Shown: one piece after another, positions 1 through 9,200 of the stretch
How positions within the stretch are numbered: the stretch's first letter is position 1
How the letters are laid out: each line of letters opens with the position of its first letter
Assembly (NCBI RefSeq): GCF_025628885.1
Contig: NZ_JAOTIF010000038.1
Location: 1-45,350 of the forward strand
DNA from: Paraflavisolibacter caeni
GTDB lineage: Bacteria > Bacteroidota > Bacteroidia > Chitinophagales > Chitinophagaceae
Direction: 5' to 3'
DNA: 45,350 nt
Position numbers and translations under genes: made by a program
Notes under the pieces: model-generated
Told to the model about the DNA's origin: nothing
Databases searched by the model: none
The model's input: the letters and a program-made list of their open reading frames with translations, nothing else

Positions 1-183
1 CCTTCAACCCAATCGCTTTATTTGACCCGCTAATACAGAAACAGAAATTCTATTTACACAAACAACTAAAGGCTACCAACAGTGGTCTACTTTTTTAAAG
101 TATCCTGATACGCTCATCAGGATTTAGCGCAGGAGATAAGTGCAGCTGATACATTGAAATTAAAGGGATAAAAGTTGTATTGG

Positions 184-219
184 CGAAAGTTTTCTGGGAG
201 GGGAAAACTTTCGTTTTTT
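184..219 (+). terminator. Rho-independent terminator
   Basis: CGAAAGTTTT (184-193) pairs perfectly with AAAACTTTCG (204-213) across a 10-nt loop, and six Ts follow. It would stop + strand transcription from a gene ending left of the window, which isolates the cassette genes that follow from upstream transcription. Confidence 0.8.
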
Positions 220-265
220 GGGTTAAGCGTTTCAGAATGAATGGCGTTTTAAAATTGTTTTGAGA

Positions 266-297
266 TTAGCAGGGGTTAAAACTTTCCCATATTTTTG
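266..297 (+). promoter_or_regulatory. Possible promoter at the entry of the cassette array
   Basis: TATTTTTG at 290-297 matches the Bacteroidota -7 box TAnnTTTG exactly. The -33 position, 20 nt upstream, is TTAG, which matches three of the four bases of TTTG. Transcription would begin near 304, on the edge of the first cassette and about 20 bases before its ATG. This is the place an integron Pc-type promoter would occupy. The -33 match is imperfect, so it remains a candidate. Confidence 0.35.
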
Positions 298-325
298 AGT
301 TAGACGCAACAGTTCGCCATTCTTT

Positions 326-715
326 ATGGAATATTCAATCAAGTATGTCACCCGCATTTTATCTAAGAATGAATATCAAAATGAGTTTGACCTCATAATT
401 AATCTACTGCAACAACATCGCATAGGTCAAGTCGAATTGCTATTTGGGTTTGCTTGGGGAAATGAATATGGAGATTGGACTCCCCTTTTAACTCACCCAG
501 CCGATATTAGAAAAGAAATTCAAAAAGCACAGAGTACTGGAGCTGGCAGTTTCGGAAGCGATGATTTGTTTATGACATTGTCTGACCTGGAGACAGAATT
601 ACTTTTTTGCCATGAAAATGACGTTCATTTAGCATATAATCAAGATAACCCAATTGCAGGAGCAATTCTTGAAGGTTGGAGAAAAAAGGGGTTATTGCAT
701 CCGAGCTGCGTCTAA
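326..715 (+). CDS. Hypothetical protein, 129 aa (cassette gene 1)
   Basis: I do not recognise this protein. It has no signal peptide, membrane segment or obvious catalytic motif. It is acidic and rich in aromatic residues (for example LLFGFAWGNEYGDW around residues 38-51), which suggests a small soluble cytoplasmic domain. The ATG lies 21 bases after the sequence GTTAGACGC (299-307), and the TAA stop sits inside GCGTCTAAC (708-716), its exact reverse complement. The gene is therefore framed by a matched pair of ends, as integron cassette genes are, with the stop codon inside the recombination-site core. Its base composition is more AT-rich than the housekeeping genes further right. The reading frame is credible because of this framing, but the function is unknown. 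Confidence 0.6.
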   Translation: MEYSIKYVTRILSKNEYQNEFDLIINLLQQHRIGQVELLFGFAWGNEYGDWTPLLTHPADIRKEIQKAQSTGAGSFGSDDLFMTLSDLETELLFCHENDVHLAYNQDNPIAGAILEGWRKKGLLHPSCV

Positions 716-846
716 CAGCCAGTTTGCTACAATATTGGCTACTGAACATCTTGTAAACACCCGTAATTCTAATTATCTTCACCTCTAAACTAAACTACCG
801 TAACACAGACTGCCACTCCTGCAATGCAAGCTGTAACTCGTTAGCC
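710..846 (+). repeat. attC-like recombination site between cassette genes 1 and 2
   Basis: The site has the attC layout. An R''-like box GTCTAAC (710-716) is followed by an L''-like box CAGTTTGC (720-727), about 98 bases of poorly conserved centre, an L'-like box GCAAGCTG (826-833; 7 of 8 pairs with L''), and an R'-like core GTTAGCC (840-846). Extended outward, GCGTCTAAC pairs with GTTAGCCGC at 8 of 9 positions. Box spacing (3 and 6 nt) is close to, but not identical with, classical attC. Classical attC sites are about 55-140 bp, so 137 bp is at the long end. The assignment is by pattern only. Confidence 0.55.
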
Positions 847-876
847 GCAACCAATCCATGCCTAAACTATTGCCTT

Positions 877-1395
877 ATGAATAACTCTTTATATAAGTTC
901 AACCTAACAGCTAAGCAACAGTTCTTGGTGCTTATCCCCTTCTTCCTCATCAATATTGCCATAAGCATTGGAGCTTTTTATTTTTTTGAAAGTCCCAATA
1001 CCACAGCAATCCTTATTGGTGCTGCTGTTGTTTTTGTCCTCAATGTACTTCCTGTTTTAATTCTCCATATACAGTACCTGTTCAAAGGGCACAATTCTGT
1101 AGCCATAGACACCCAGAACAGAACCATTGAACTACAGGGCAGTGGTAGTAATAAAAAATACAGCTTGGACGACATAGCCTCATTTGATTATTACGCAACT
1201 CATGGGCACTGCTCTAAAAGGGGCAGCAGTTTGTGGTACACCTTTGACCCCTACAGGTTTTACAAGATTACTTTCAAAGACAATCATGTCGCATACATCA
1301 CTTGCCTTAGCATAAATGACATTGAAAATACACTTGAACCCCTTTTGGGCTTGCAGGCCGAGTGGAGATTTAGAGCCATCCCATTGCTTTATTAA
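877..1395 (+). CDS. Membrane protein of unknown function, 172 aa (cassette gene 2)
   Basis: Two hydrophobic segments (about residues 16-37 and 42-66) form an N-terminal membrane hairpin. A soluble C-terminal half of about 100 residues follows, with alternating beta-type pattern (IELQGSGSNKKYSLDDIASF, then FYKITFKDNHVAYITCLS). This architecture resembles bacterial PH-like domain membrane proteins, but I see no diagnostic motif and leave the function open. The gene is bounded by GTTAGCCGC (840-848) upstream and GCGGTTAAC (1404-1412) downstream, which are complementary at 8 of 9 positions, consistent with a cassette. The ATG is about 30 bases from the cassette edge and there is no clear ribosome-binding site. 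Confidence 0.65.
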   Translation: MNNSLYKFNLTAKQQFLVLIPFFLINIAISIGAFYFFESPNTTAILIGAAVVFVLNVLPVLILHIQYLFKGHNSVAIDTQNRTIELQGSGSNKKYSLDDIASFDYYATHGHCSKRGSSLWYTFDPYRFYKITFKDNHVAYITCLSINDIENTLEPLLGLQAEWRFRAIPLLY

Positions 1396-1405
1396 CCAAC
1401 AAAGC

Positions 1406-1540
1406 GGTTAACAACTATGTTGCCGGCATGCAGACCAAGTACTATCTTTAAGCTGTAAACCACTATTCAACAACAAAACAAAGTTGAAGCTGCTGGAACC
1501 CAGACTGCCTGCCCTGCGGTAACAACTGAGAACGTTATAT
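1406..1540 (+). repeat. attC-like recombination site between cassette genes 2 and 3
   Basis: R''-like GGTTAAC (1406-1412) is followed by L''-like GTTGCCG (1419-1425). Near the other end L'-like CGGTAAC (1517-1523) pairs with L'' at 6 of 7 positions, and the core GTTATAT (1534-1540) closes the site. The flanks extend the stem: GCATGCAG (1426-1433) faces CTGCCCTG (1509-1516). The length, 135 bp, nearly equals that of the preceding site although the central sequence is unrelated, as expected for attC sites, which conserve structure rather than sequence. Confidence 0.5.
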
Positions 1541-1547
1541 GCAAGCT

Positions 1548-2612
1548 ATGAGATCTTTAATAGTAAGTCTAATATTTCTACTGTTTCCTGCTTTCAATTA
1601 TGCTCAAAGTCAGACCTTTGAAGTTTTCGGTACTATTAGCGGAGAGCATAATAGCAGAATCTATCTTTTCTATGATGGTAATTACAAGCAAAGAGATAGT
1701 ATTAGTGCCGAAATAAAAAATGGCAAGTTTTACTTTAAGGCTACTGCTCCTTTACCGATTCAAGCCAGATTTCATTTAGATCACCAATCCTTTATCCAAG
1801 ATGTTTATATAGATAGCAAAAAGACATACTTCACCTGTACCAATAAAATCAATATCTATGGGAAGGACAAGGACACTATGAATATGTTTACAGTAGTTAG
1901 CGTAAAAGGCTCTAAAACTGAAGTGTTAAAAAGAGGTTTTGAAGATTGGCTGACTTCACTTAAGGCTTCAGACAAAACTGATGATGAAAAAAACCAGGAG
2001 TATTACGATAGACTTTTTGACCTGGTAAGCAAGAACCCAAAAAGCAAAATAAGTCCTTATCTTATCGGAAAGGCGACCAGCTTACGCTATTCACAGGTTA
2101 ACACCTTAAGCAGCTTGATTGACACTTCTTTAAAAAGCACCTTTGAAGGGAAAGGTATTCCAAAGCTGCTCAATAACTTAGATAAGTCGAAGAACAAAGC
2201 TATAGGTACAGCATTTTTAGACGTAACACTAAAGGATACTGTCGGTGCAATGCTAAACACTCAGAATCTAAGAGGAAAATTTATTCTTGTAGATTTCTGG
2301 GCATCTTGGTGTAAGCCATGTAGAGAAGCCAACCCTGCTTTAAAAGTGTTGTATAGCAAAGTAAAAGATAAGGGATTTGAAATACTTGGTGTTTCCTTTG
2401 ATAAAGATGAAGACAAATGGAAAACTGCTATTGTGAAGGACGGTCTACCGTGGATGCAAGTGGTTGATGAAAAAGGAGCATTTGGTGCATTAGGTAAGCA
2501 CTATGAAATTGAGGCAATTCCTCAAAGCATACTCCTAGACAGAGAAGGAAAGATAATTGGTGTGGGGCTCACTGCAAAAGAGATAGAGGAAACATTGAAC
2601 AAACTTATGTAG
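1548..2612 (+). CDS. TlpA-like thiol:disulfide oxidoreductase, secreted (cassette gene 3)
   Basis: A signal peptide (MRSLIVSLIFLLFPAFNYAQ) directs export. An N-terminal beta-rich segment of DUF4369 type (about residues 23-110) is common in Bacteroidota thioredoxins. A helical linker leads to a thioredoxin domain (about 215-354) with the active site WCKPC at residues 254-258 in the context FWASWCKPCREANP, and the cis-proline motif AIPQS. Such proteins reduce or reshuffle disulfides outside the cytoplasm. An in-frame ATG at 1539 exists, but it lies inside the GTTATAT core of the attC-like site, so I start at 1548, which gives a cleaner signal peptide. The gene is framed by TTATATGCAAGC (1535-1546) and GCCTGCATATAA (2616-2627), complementary with one mismatch. 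Typical TlpA paralogues in this phylum are chromosomal, so one inside a cassette is unusual. Confidence 0.85.
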   Translation: MRSLIVSLIFLLFPAFNYAQSQTFEVFGTISGEHNSRIYLFYDGNYKQRDSISAEIKNGKFYFKATAPLPIQARFHLDHQSFIQDVYIDSKKTYFTCTNKINIYGKDKDTMNMFTVVSVKGSKTEVLKRGFEDWLTSLKASDKTDDEKNQEYYDRLFDLVSKNPKSKISPYLIGKATSLRYSQVNTLSSLIDTSLKSTFEGKGIPKLLNNLDKSKNKAIGTAFLDVTLKDTVGAMLNTQNLRGKFILVDFWASWCKPCREANPALKVLYSKVKDKGFEILGVSFDKDEDKWKTAIVKDGLPWMQVVDEKGAFGALGKHYEIEAIPQSILLDREGKIIGVGLTAKEIEETLNKLM

Positions 2613-2627
2613 CAAGCCTGCATATAA

Positions 2628-2765
2628 TCGAGTAAGTTATTGGATTTTTTAAACCTGTCATACGTCAGAAGAAATTTAAACAAAGCACAATTACTTACTC
2701 AACCTGCTTTTAAAGTATTGTATAAAGAGCAACGCTGGATTGACATGATCAAACAACTAAATTAA
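2628..2765 (+). pseudogene. Possible C-terminal remnant of a TPR-type protein
   Basis: A + frame with no start codon is open from 2628 to the TAA at 2763-2765. Its last residues (PAFKVLYKEQRWIDMIKQLN) resemble the usual C-terminal end of tetratricopeptide-repeat proteins, where a P-x-F-x-x-L...DPRW-like motif closes the final helix. With only about 45 codons it would be a leftover fragment. The match is by eye and weak. It lies just beyond the third cassette-like gene. Confidence 0.25.
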
Positions 2766-2839
2766 TAAAACGGTATACAATAATTGCATTGCTAAAAGCG
2801 TGGCCCGACATTGTACTCATTACTTTTCCATTTACCGAT

Positions 2840-5800
2840 TTAAGGGGCTGGGTGGAGTACTTTGACGCTGTCGTTGTTCTGTACCAGCACATAGGCTTCC
2901 TTGTTGGCAAGGGTCAGTTTCCGTATGTGGCGTACCTGGCCTTTGAGGATCACGCCATTTAAAGACTGGTATTCGAAATTGCCGTGGCCTTTATTAATCA
3001 ACAGTGTTCCATAGTCGGCGTCATAACGCCCCATCTGGATGGTATTATCGTAAAAATTGCCTCCCATGAAAACATCTGGGAGGTGGTCGTTATTGGCATT
3101 GACTATGACGGCATCTTTATAACAGGTTAATTGTGCCTGCCAGGGCAATTCACGGACGGTGAATTTCCAGTTTCCCTCGTTTATGAGCACTGCATTTGAA
3201 AAATAATCAGCAGTCAAGACCTGGGCATTTTTCAGTTTGTCTTCGGTGAACAGCTCCTTCAAAGAGGCTTTTGCGAAGTCTTCCGCATAGAGGAACTTCT
3301 TTTTCAGGATTGGGATTTGTTTTTCCAGTTCAGCCTTGCTGGCGAATGGAATTTCTTTGCCGCCCAGGTAATAAGTGAGGATCTGCTCTTTTTTCCCATT
3401 GCCATCGAAGTCATTATAATACAACCTCACCGGACTGTTTTCGTCCGCTTTCAGACGATTGTTTTTACCCAGGTTACCTGCAATCAAATCAATATCTCCA
3501 TCACCATCTATATCAATGGATAGCGTAAAGTTCCACCACCCTTTTTTTTCTGTCAGCATTTTTTTTACAAACCTCCCCTTCTCATTGATCAATGCGCAAA
3601 TGCCATCCCACTCCAATGCCAAAACCAGATCGCTGTCACCATCCTTGTCGACATCGCACCAAACAGCACCCTTGACAAAGCCCACATTAGCAAGATCACG
3701 ACACCATTGGGGCGTAACATCTTTGAACCTGCCCTGGCCATCGTTTTGCAACAAATAAGAACGAGGCACCTGGCCGTATTCCCAAGGCACGGCCCTGCCG
3801 CCAATAAACAAATCAACAGCTCCATCACCCGTAAAATCGTAAGGCACAACACAGGAGGCCGTAAGGTAAAGACCGGTAAAGGCATCCTCTTTTCTAACCA
3901 AGCCACCTTTGCCATCGTTGATATAAACACGAGGCATCAAATGCTCGTCTGTACCGTAATACTCATTACCACCACTTGCTATTACAAGATCTAAATGATT
4001 ATCGTTGTTGACATCAGCCCAGACAGCATCCACATCTTCATAAGTACTGTCTTTATCTATTCCGGGCTGACTTGACTTCTTAAACTTACCTGAAGGCTGC
4101 TGCACAAACAGAACACTCTTTGTGCCTTTAGATGAACCAATAAACACATCCTCTCTCCCATCTCCATTTGCATCGCCAACTGTCAAAGCAGGCCCTTCGC
4201 GTGAAACCATATGCGGGATCAGGGGCTCCCGGTCAAATTCTACAAAAGGGTTTTCTTCATGCCGGTGCAGCAGGTTGACTTGCCGGGTAATGTCCTGAAC
4301 CTGAAAAGCAGCATTTGATCTTTTTGAAGTAAGCGTATGATAATTGAATTGTTGTAACCCTGGCTTGTAACCAATCCTGATTTGTGATGACCGAAGCGGG
4401 ACCGGAATTAACTGGTAAGTATTATCGGGCCAGATCAATACCATAGAATCAACCTTTGTTTTGTTCAATCCAATATGAATGGGTATTTCCATACTGGATT
4501 GAAAACCTTTGGCCTCATATTTCTCGTAGGTACGCATCTCTCCTGCCGCAAAAACAATCACTCTCGCCCCTACTGCATTTCTATTACCGCCAGGCCCATT
4601 CAACGTTATTTCTACAAAAGCGCTGCCTTTATCATCATTGCTCCTGTTTTGGTATAACAGAGCAGGCTCATCGATGTCATTCACTACAAGGTCAAGGTCG
4701 CCATCATTATCAAAGTCTGCATAAACAGCACCATTAGAAAATGTAGCGACAGCACCATCAATCCTGTTCTTGCTGTCTTCGAACAAGGCAGCGCCTTTAT
4801 TCCTAAAAAACTGGTTTGGAAGTTTAATTTGAGGGAAGTTGTTGATCATAGTCATTTCCTTTTCACTCACACTATTTGCCTGTATTTTGCCTTGCATGTC
4901 TTTGTTGGAAACAAAGTTGACATAATCAATATCATTCAAACGCCTGGGTATGCCGTTGGAAACAAACAGGTCTTTCAGTCCATCATTGTCAAAGTCCATC
5001 CAAAGAGGCGCCCATGACCAGTCTGTAGCGTACACACCAGCATACATACCCACCTCGCTGAACATGCCATTACCCCGGTTCAACTGCAGGCAGTTGTTAG
5101 GGTATTGAGGAGCGTATCCATAAGCCAGCTTCATGTTGAAAACGTTGTATTCGTCTTCACCCAGCGACCGTTTTAAAATATAGGGATCGTAAGGCATCAT
5201 ATCAAGCGAGATGATCTCCGGAAGCGCATCGTTGTTGATATCAGCAATGTCAACCCCCATGGAAAACTTACTGGTATGCCCAATGCAATTGGTCAGGTCT
5301 TCTTTGAAAGTGCCATTGTGCTGGTTGATGTAGAGGTAATCATTTTCATGGAAGTCATTGCCTATATAAATGTCAGGATAGCCATCGAGGTTGATGTCTG
5401 AAATAGCAATACCGAGACCGTAGCCTATGGAGGAGGAGTTGATGCCGGATGGACGGGTGACATCAGTAAAATGGCTCATACTTTCATTTCGATATAACCG
5501 ATCGCCAGAAAGTGAGTCATATGTACCGAGAAACATCTTGCGTTCTGCAAAGCTGCCGTTCTGGTGTACTGCATGATTCAGAAGATACATATCGAGATCG
5601 CCGTCCAGGTCATAGTCAAAGAATGCGGCTTGTGTACTGAAGCCAGCAAAGTCCAGACCGTACTCTTTGGCTTTATCTACATATACCGGTATGCCGTTCT
5701 TTATACCCTGGCAAATCAGAAATTGATTCCGGCCATGCAGGGTTTCATAATGCCCGACCTTACACACATATATATCCAATAATCCATCGCTATTAATATC

Positions 5801-6157
5801 CACTACAGAAACGCCGGTGGACCAGCCACCATCCTGCGGAATGGCAGCTTCAGCAGTAACGTCTTTGAACTGCAAGCCACCTTTGTTGAGATAAAGCTTG
5901 TTATCGCCCTGGTTAGATGCGAAGAATAGATCGATCAAACCATCGTTATTGAAGTCACCCGCACCAACACCTGCGCCATTATAGAAGTACATATAATTAA
6001 ACATGTTGAACTCCGGGGTTGTCGTCAGTTTATTGGTGAAATGCAGTCCTGTTTGCGTATGATCCAAAACTGTAAAAAGAGGAGGTTCAGCTTGTGGCGT
6101 ATGGCAACTGTACAAGATGAACAGGAAAAGGGTGATATGAATGCATCTATAAACCAC
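2840..6157 (-). CDS. FG-GAP/VCBS-repeat lipoprotein with ASPIC/UnbV domain (1)
   Basis: This 1105-residue surface lipoprotein has the signal sequence MVYRCIHITLFLFILYSC, ending in a lipobox cysteine. The N-terminal half carries many FG-GAP/VCBS blades with calcium-type loops such as DFNNDGLIDLFFAS and DYDLDGDLDMYLL, which build one or more beta-propellers. A central ASPIC/UnbV segment (about residues 515-600, including GARVIVFAAGEMRTYE) is followed by more blades. Proteins of this family often sit beside SusC/SusD pairs in Bacteroidota. The start codon is GTG; no ATG fits the signal peptide. It lies 44 bp downstream of its tandem paralogue and probably shares its transcript. The ligand is unknown. 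It could serve as a surface binding or scaffold protein, but that is inference. Confidence 0.85.
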   Translation of the reverse strand: MVYRCIHITLFLFILYSCHTPQAEPPLFTVLDHTQTGLHFTNKLTTTPEFNMFNYMYFYNGAGVGAGDFNNDGLIDLFFASNQGDNKLYLNKGGLQFKDVTAEAAIPQDGGWSTGVSVVDINSDGLLDIYVCKVGHYETLHGRNQFLICQGIKNGIPVYVDKAKEYGLDFAGFSTQAAFFDYDLDGDLDMYLLNHAVHQNGSFAERKMFLGTYDSLSGDRLYRNESMSHFTDVTRPSGINSSSIGYGLGIAISDINLDGYPDIYIGNDFHENDYLYINQHNGTFKEDLTNCIGHTSKFSMGVDIADINNDALPEIISLDMMPYDPYILKRSLGEDEYNVFNMKLAYGYAPQYPNNCLQLNRGNGMFSEVGMYAGVYATDWSWAPLWMDFDNDGLKDLFVSNGIPRRLNDIDYVNFVSNKDMQGKIQANSVSEKEMTMINNFPQIKLPNQFFRNKGAALFEDSKNRIDGAVATFSNGAVYADFDNDGDLDLVVNDIDEPALLYQNRSNDDKGSAFVEITLNGPGGNRNAVGARVIVFAAGEMRTYEKYEAKGFQSSMEIPIHIGLNKTKVDSMVLIWPDNTYQLIPVPLRSSQIRIGYKPGLQQFNYHTLTSKRSNAAFQVQDITRQVNLLHRHEENPFVEFDREPLIPHMVSREGPALTVGDANGDGREDVFIGSSKGTKSVLFVQQPSGKFKKSSQPGIDKDSTYEDVDAVWADVNNDNHLDLVIASGGNEYYGTDEHLMPRVYINDGKGGLVRKEDAFTGLYLTASCVVPYDFTGDGAVDLFIGGRAVPWEYGQVPRSYLLQNDGQGRFKDVTPQWCRDLANVGFVKGAVWCDVDKDGDSDLVLALEWDGICALINEKGRFVKKMLTEKKGWWNFTLSIDIDGDGDIDLIAGNLGKNNRLKADENSPVRLYYNDFDGNGKKEQILTYYLGGKEIPFASKAELEKQIPILKKKFLYAEDFAKASLKELFTEDKLKNAQVLTADYFSNAVLINEGNWKFTVRELPWQAQLTCYKDAVIVNANNDHLPDVFMGGNFYDNTIQMGRYDADYGTLLINKGHGNFEYQSLNGVILKGQVRHIRKLTLANKEAYVLVQNNDSVKVLHPAP

Positions 6158-6201
6158 GAATGCGCATGATTATAAAAGAATTGAAGATTGATTTTTAACC
6201 A

Positions 6202-9200
6202 CTATAACTGTTTTGATGGCGTATCCTTCTTTCTCACAAACATCTCAGGCTTTTCATTATTCCTTAGCCATAACCAATAATGCTTATCCTTACCTTTTAC
6301 TTCTACAATATCTCTTACTTCGCCAGTTACTTCCACACCTGATTCAATAGTACTGAGGTATTGAAATGTTCTTTTGCCCTTATTCAACAACACATGCCCA
6401 AAGCTGGCATCGAGGCGTGAAAACTGGGGCAGCAAGCCTAACTTGTTTCCACCCATTATTAAATCGGGTTTACCATCGTTGTTGATATCGCTAATATTGA
6501 TTGCATTGACGGATGACAATTGCACCATTAAAGGCAGCTTCTGAATGGAAAAATTTCCCTTCCCCTCATTGAAAGCAACAATGGTAGAAGCATCATTAAA
6601 TTGCTTTACTATACTTTGACTCAGCACATTTTCCTTAAACAATTCCTGAATGGATCTTTTGGCAAAGTCCGCATGCCGGAGATTTTGCTTGCGCAGGGAA
6701 ACAACCTGCTCTGTAACCTCTCTTTTCAGAAATACAGGCATATCTCGTTCATTGATTGTACGTGTAATAATTTTCTCCACTGCGCCATTCGCATCAAAGT
6801 CATTCATCCATAATTTAACAGGATGGGTTGCATCAGGTTTCAGGTAAAAGTTTTCACCAATGTTTCCCATCACCAGGTCCTGATCGCCATCACCATCCAA
6901 ATCAGCTGCAGCAACAGTTTGCCACCAGCCATGCAGGTTCTGCAAGTTGGTGCTCACTTCTTTGAAGCTGTTGTTTTGAAAAGTAAACACATGAGGGGCC
7001 ATCCATTCTCCAACAATGACCAGGTCTTCTCTTTTATCACCAGTAACATCAACCCAAGCAGCACCTGTTACCATGCCTATATAAGCAAGGGATGAACCCA
7101 TTGTTTTGGTAACATCTGTAAAATTGCCATGCCCATTGTTCACATACAAATGGCTTTGAGGAGACATACCATAATTCTGAGGAACACTGCGGCTACCAAC
7201 AAAAAGATCAAGGTCTCCGTCGCCATCAAAATCATTGGCCGCTACCACGGATGTGTTCATACCACTGAAAGGCAAGGCATTTACATCAATTTCGAAGTTT
7301 CCTTTCCCGTCATTGATGTACAACCGATCCTGGTACTCACGGCCCTGAGCAGGCATGTGGTTTCCACCTGAACCCACAAAAAGGTCCAAATCTTTATCAC
7401 CATCCGCATCAAAGAACAGTGCTGTCACATCTTCAAAAAGAGCATGCCGCTCAAAAACGGGTACATGCTTTTTTTCAAAGCCTTTAGCTGTCTGTAAGTA
7501 TAATTGTCCTGCCTGGCCTGCAGCTCCGCAGATATACACATCATCCCAACCATCTCCATTCACATCACCAACTGCGGCCTTGGGGCCTTCACGGGAAAGC
7601 ATTTCCGGAATATTACGTTCATTGTAGAAATCTGCATATTGATCTTCCTGGTGCTTCTCAAAATTATTTTGAACAGAGTCGAACAATACATGAGCACCAC
7701 TTTGCACAAAGCCAGCTGCTGTACCCGATCCAGGTATATGATTGGATACCTGGATCACCCCATCAGCAGTTTGTTTCACCAGATGTACTTTGTTTTTCTG
7801 AGGTGCGGTCATTTTGAACATTGAACGATCTGGCCAGGTGATCACAACCGAATCAATAGCCGTATGTTTACCCAGGCCTATGATCGTTTTATAATCCACA
7901 GAAGACTGGAAGCCACGGTTGGGCATAATTTCACGGGAAAGTATCTCCTTGCCAGCGTAGACCTTTATTGTACTGCCCACAGCAAAAGTATTTGGCGCTG
8001 TTCCTCTTAACAGAAAACCTATGTAATCATTGCCTTGCTGCTCCCGGCTGTTGTTCTTATATACAAAGGCTTTTTGATTGACATTGTTCACTACCAGGTC
8101 AAGGTCCCCGTCATTATCCAGGTCGCCATAAGCAGCACCATTGGAAAATGAAGGCTGGTTCAATCCCCAGGCAGCACTTTGATCAGAGAAGCGAAGACTG
8201 TCCAAATTCCTGAACATCTTATTGGGCAAAGGTTGAGAAGGCATTTTATTAATGATCTCATCTATCTCCTCTTTTTTGCCTGTCATGACCATGCGTTGAA
8301 TGATCTCATCGGCAAAGAAATCGATAAAGTCCTGGTCTGTCATATCATGATATATACCATTAGCAACGAAAATATCTAACAGGCCATCATTATCAGCATC
8401 CAGCATTAACCCACCCCAACTCCAGTCGGAGGCAGCCACACCGCTGAAAAATCCTGTTTCCAAAAACTTACCAGCCCTGTTATTGACCTGCAGCGTATTT
8501 TGCATGTACTGGTTATAAAAGCCTGAACGAATTTTTATCTGGTTGGTTTCATAAGTTTCAAAAGAAGTAGTGGTGCGCAGGCGGTAATCATCATCAGGAA
8601 GCATGTCGGTAGTGAAGATATCCGGATAGCCATCATTATTGATATCGCCGATATCGGCGCCCATGGAAAAATTGCTGATGTGTTGCATACAATTTACCAG
8701 GTCTTCCTTGAATGTACCATTCTTTTGATTGAGATAGAGGTAATCCCGTTCAAAAAAGTCATTGCTGATATAAATATCAGGGTAATTGTCCCCGTTTACA
8801 TCGCCAATTGTAACGCCAAGCCCGAAACCAATCAGGCTGCCATAGATATGAGCCTGCTGGCTGACGTCTGTAAACCTGCCATTGTCATTCCTCAACAGCT
8901 TATCACCGCCACCTTTCAGGAAATCCGCCACTGGCCAATCCTCTGCCCTGACTTCGCGTTTATTTGCATAATTCAGGGTATTCACTGGTATAAAGCTGTT
9001 TTTCAGAATATAACAGTCAAGGTCGCCATCCAAATCATAGTCAAAGAAGGCCGCATGAGTGGTATAGCCAGATTCATTAAGACCATATTCTTTTGCGCTT
9101 TCCGTAAAAGTGAGATCATGGTTATTGATGTATAATTCGTTTTCATTGCTGATACCTTTCTGATAGCCTGAATTGCATACGTAGATATCCAACCAACCGT

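Larger units (their letters stand above)
1..325. other. Non-coding left edge upstream of the first cassette gene
   Basis: No convincing gene is visible in these 325 bases. Short open stretches in two + frames end at about 98 and 127 and could be the decayed tail of a gene lying to the left, but neither resembles a known family. A rho-independent terminator lies at 184-219 and a promoter-like motif at 266-297, both described separately. The GTTAGAC boundary of the first cassette lies at 299-305. Confidence 0.5.

Noticed and set aside
3-127. Short open frames at the left edge that could be the end of an upstream gene
   Set aside because: Two overlapping frames compete, neither resembles a known protein, and both are under 45 codons.
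1539-1547. Start of the TlpA-like protein at 1539
   Set aside because: That ATG is part of the attC-like core; the ATG at 1548 begins a clean signal peptide.
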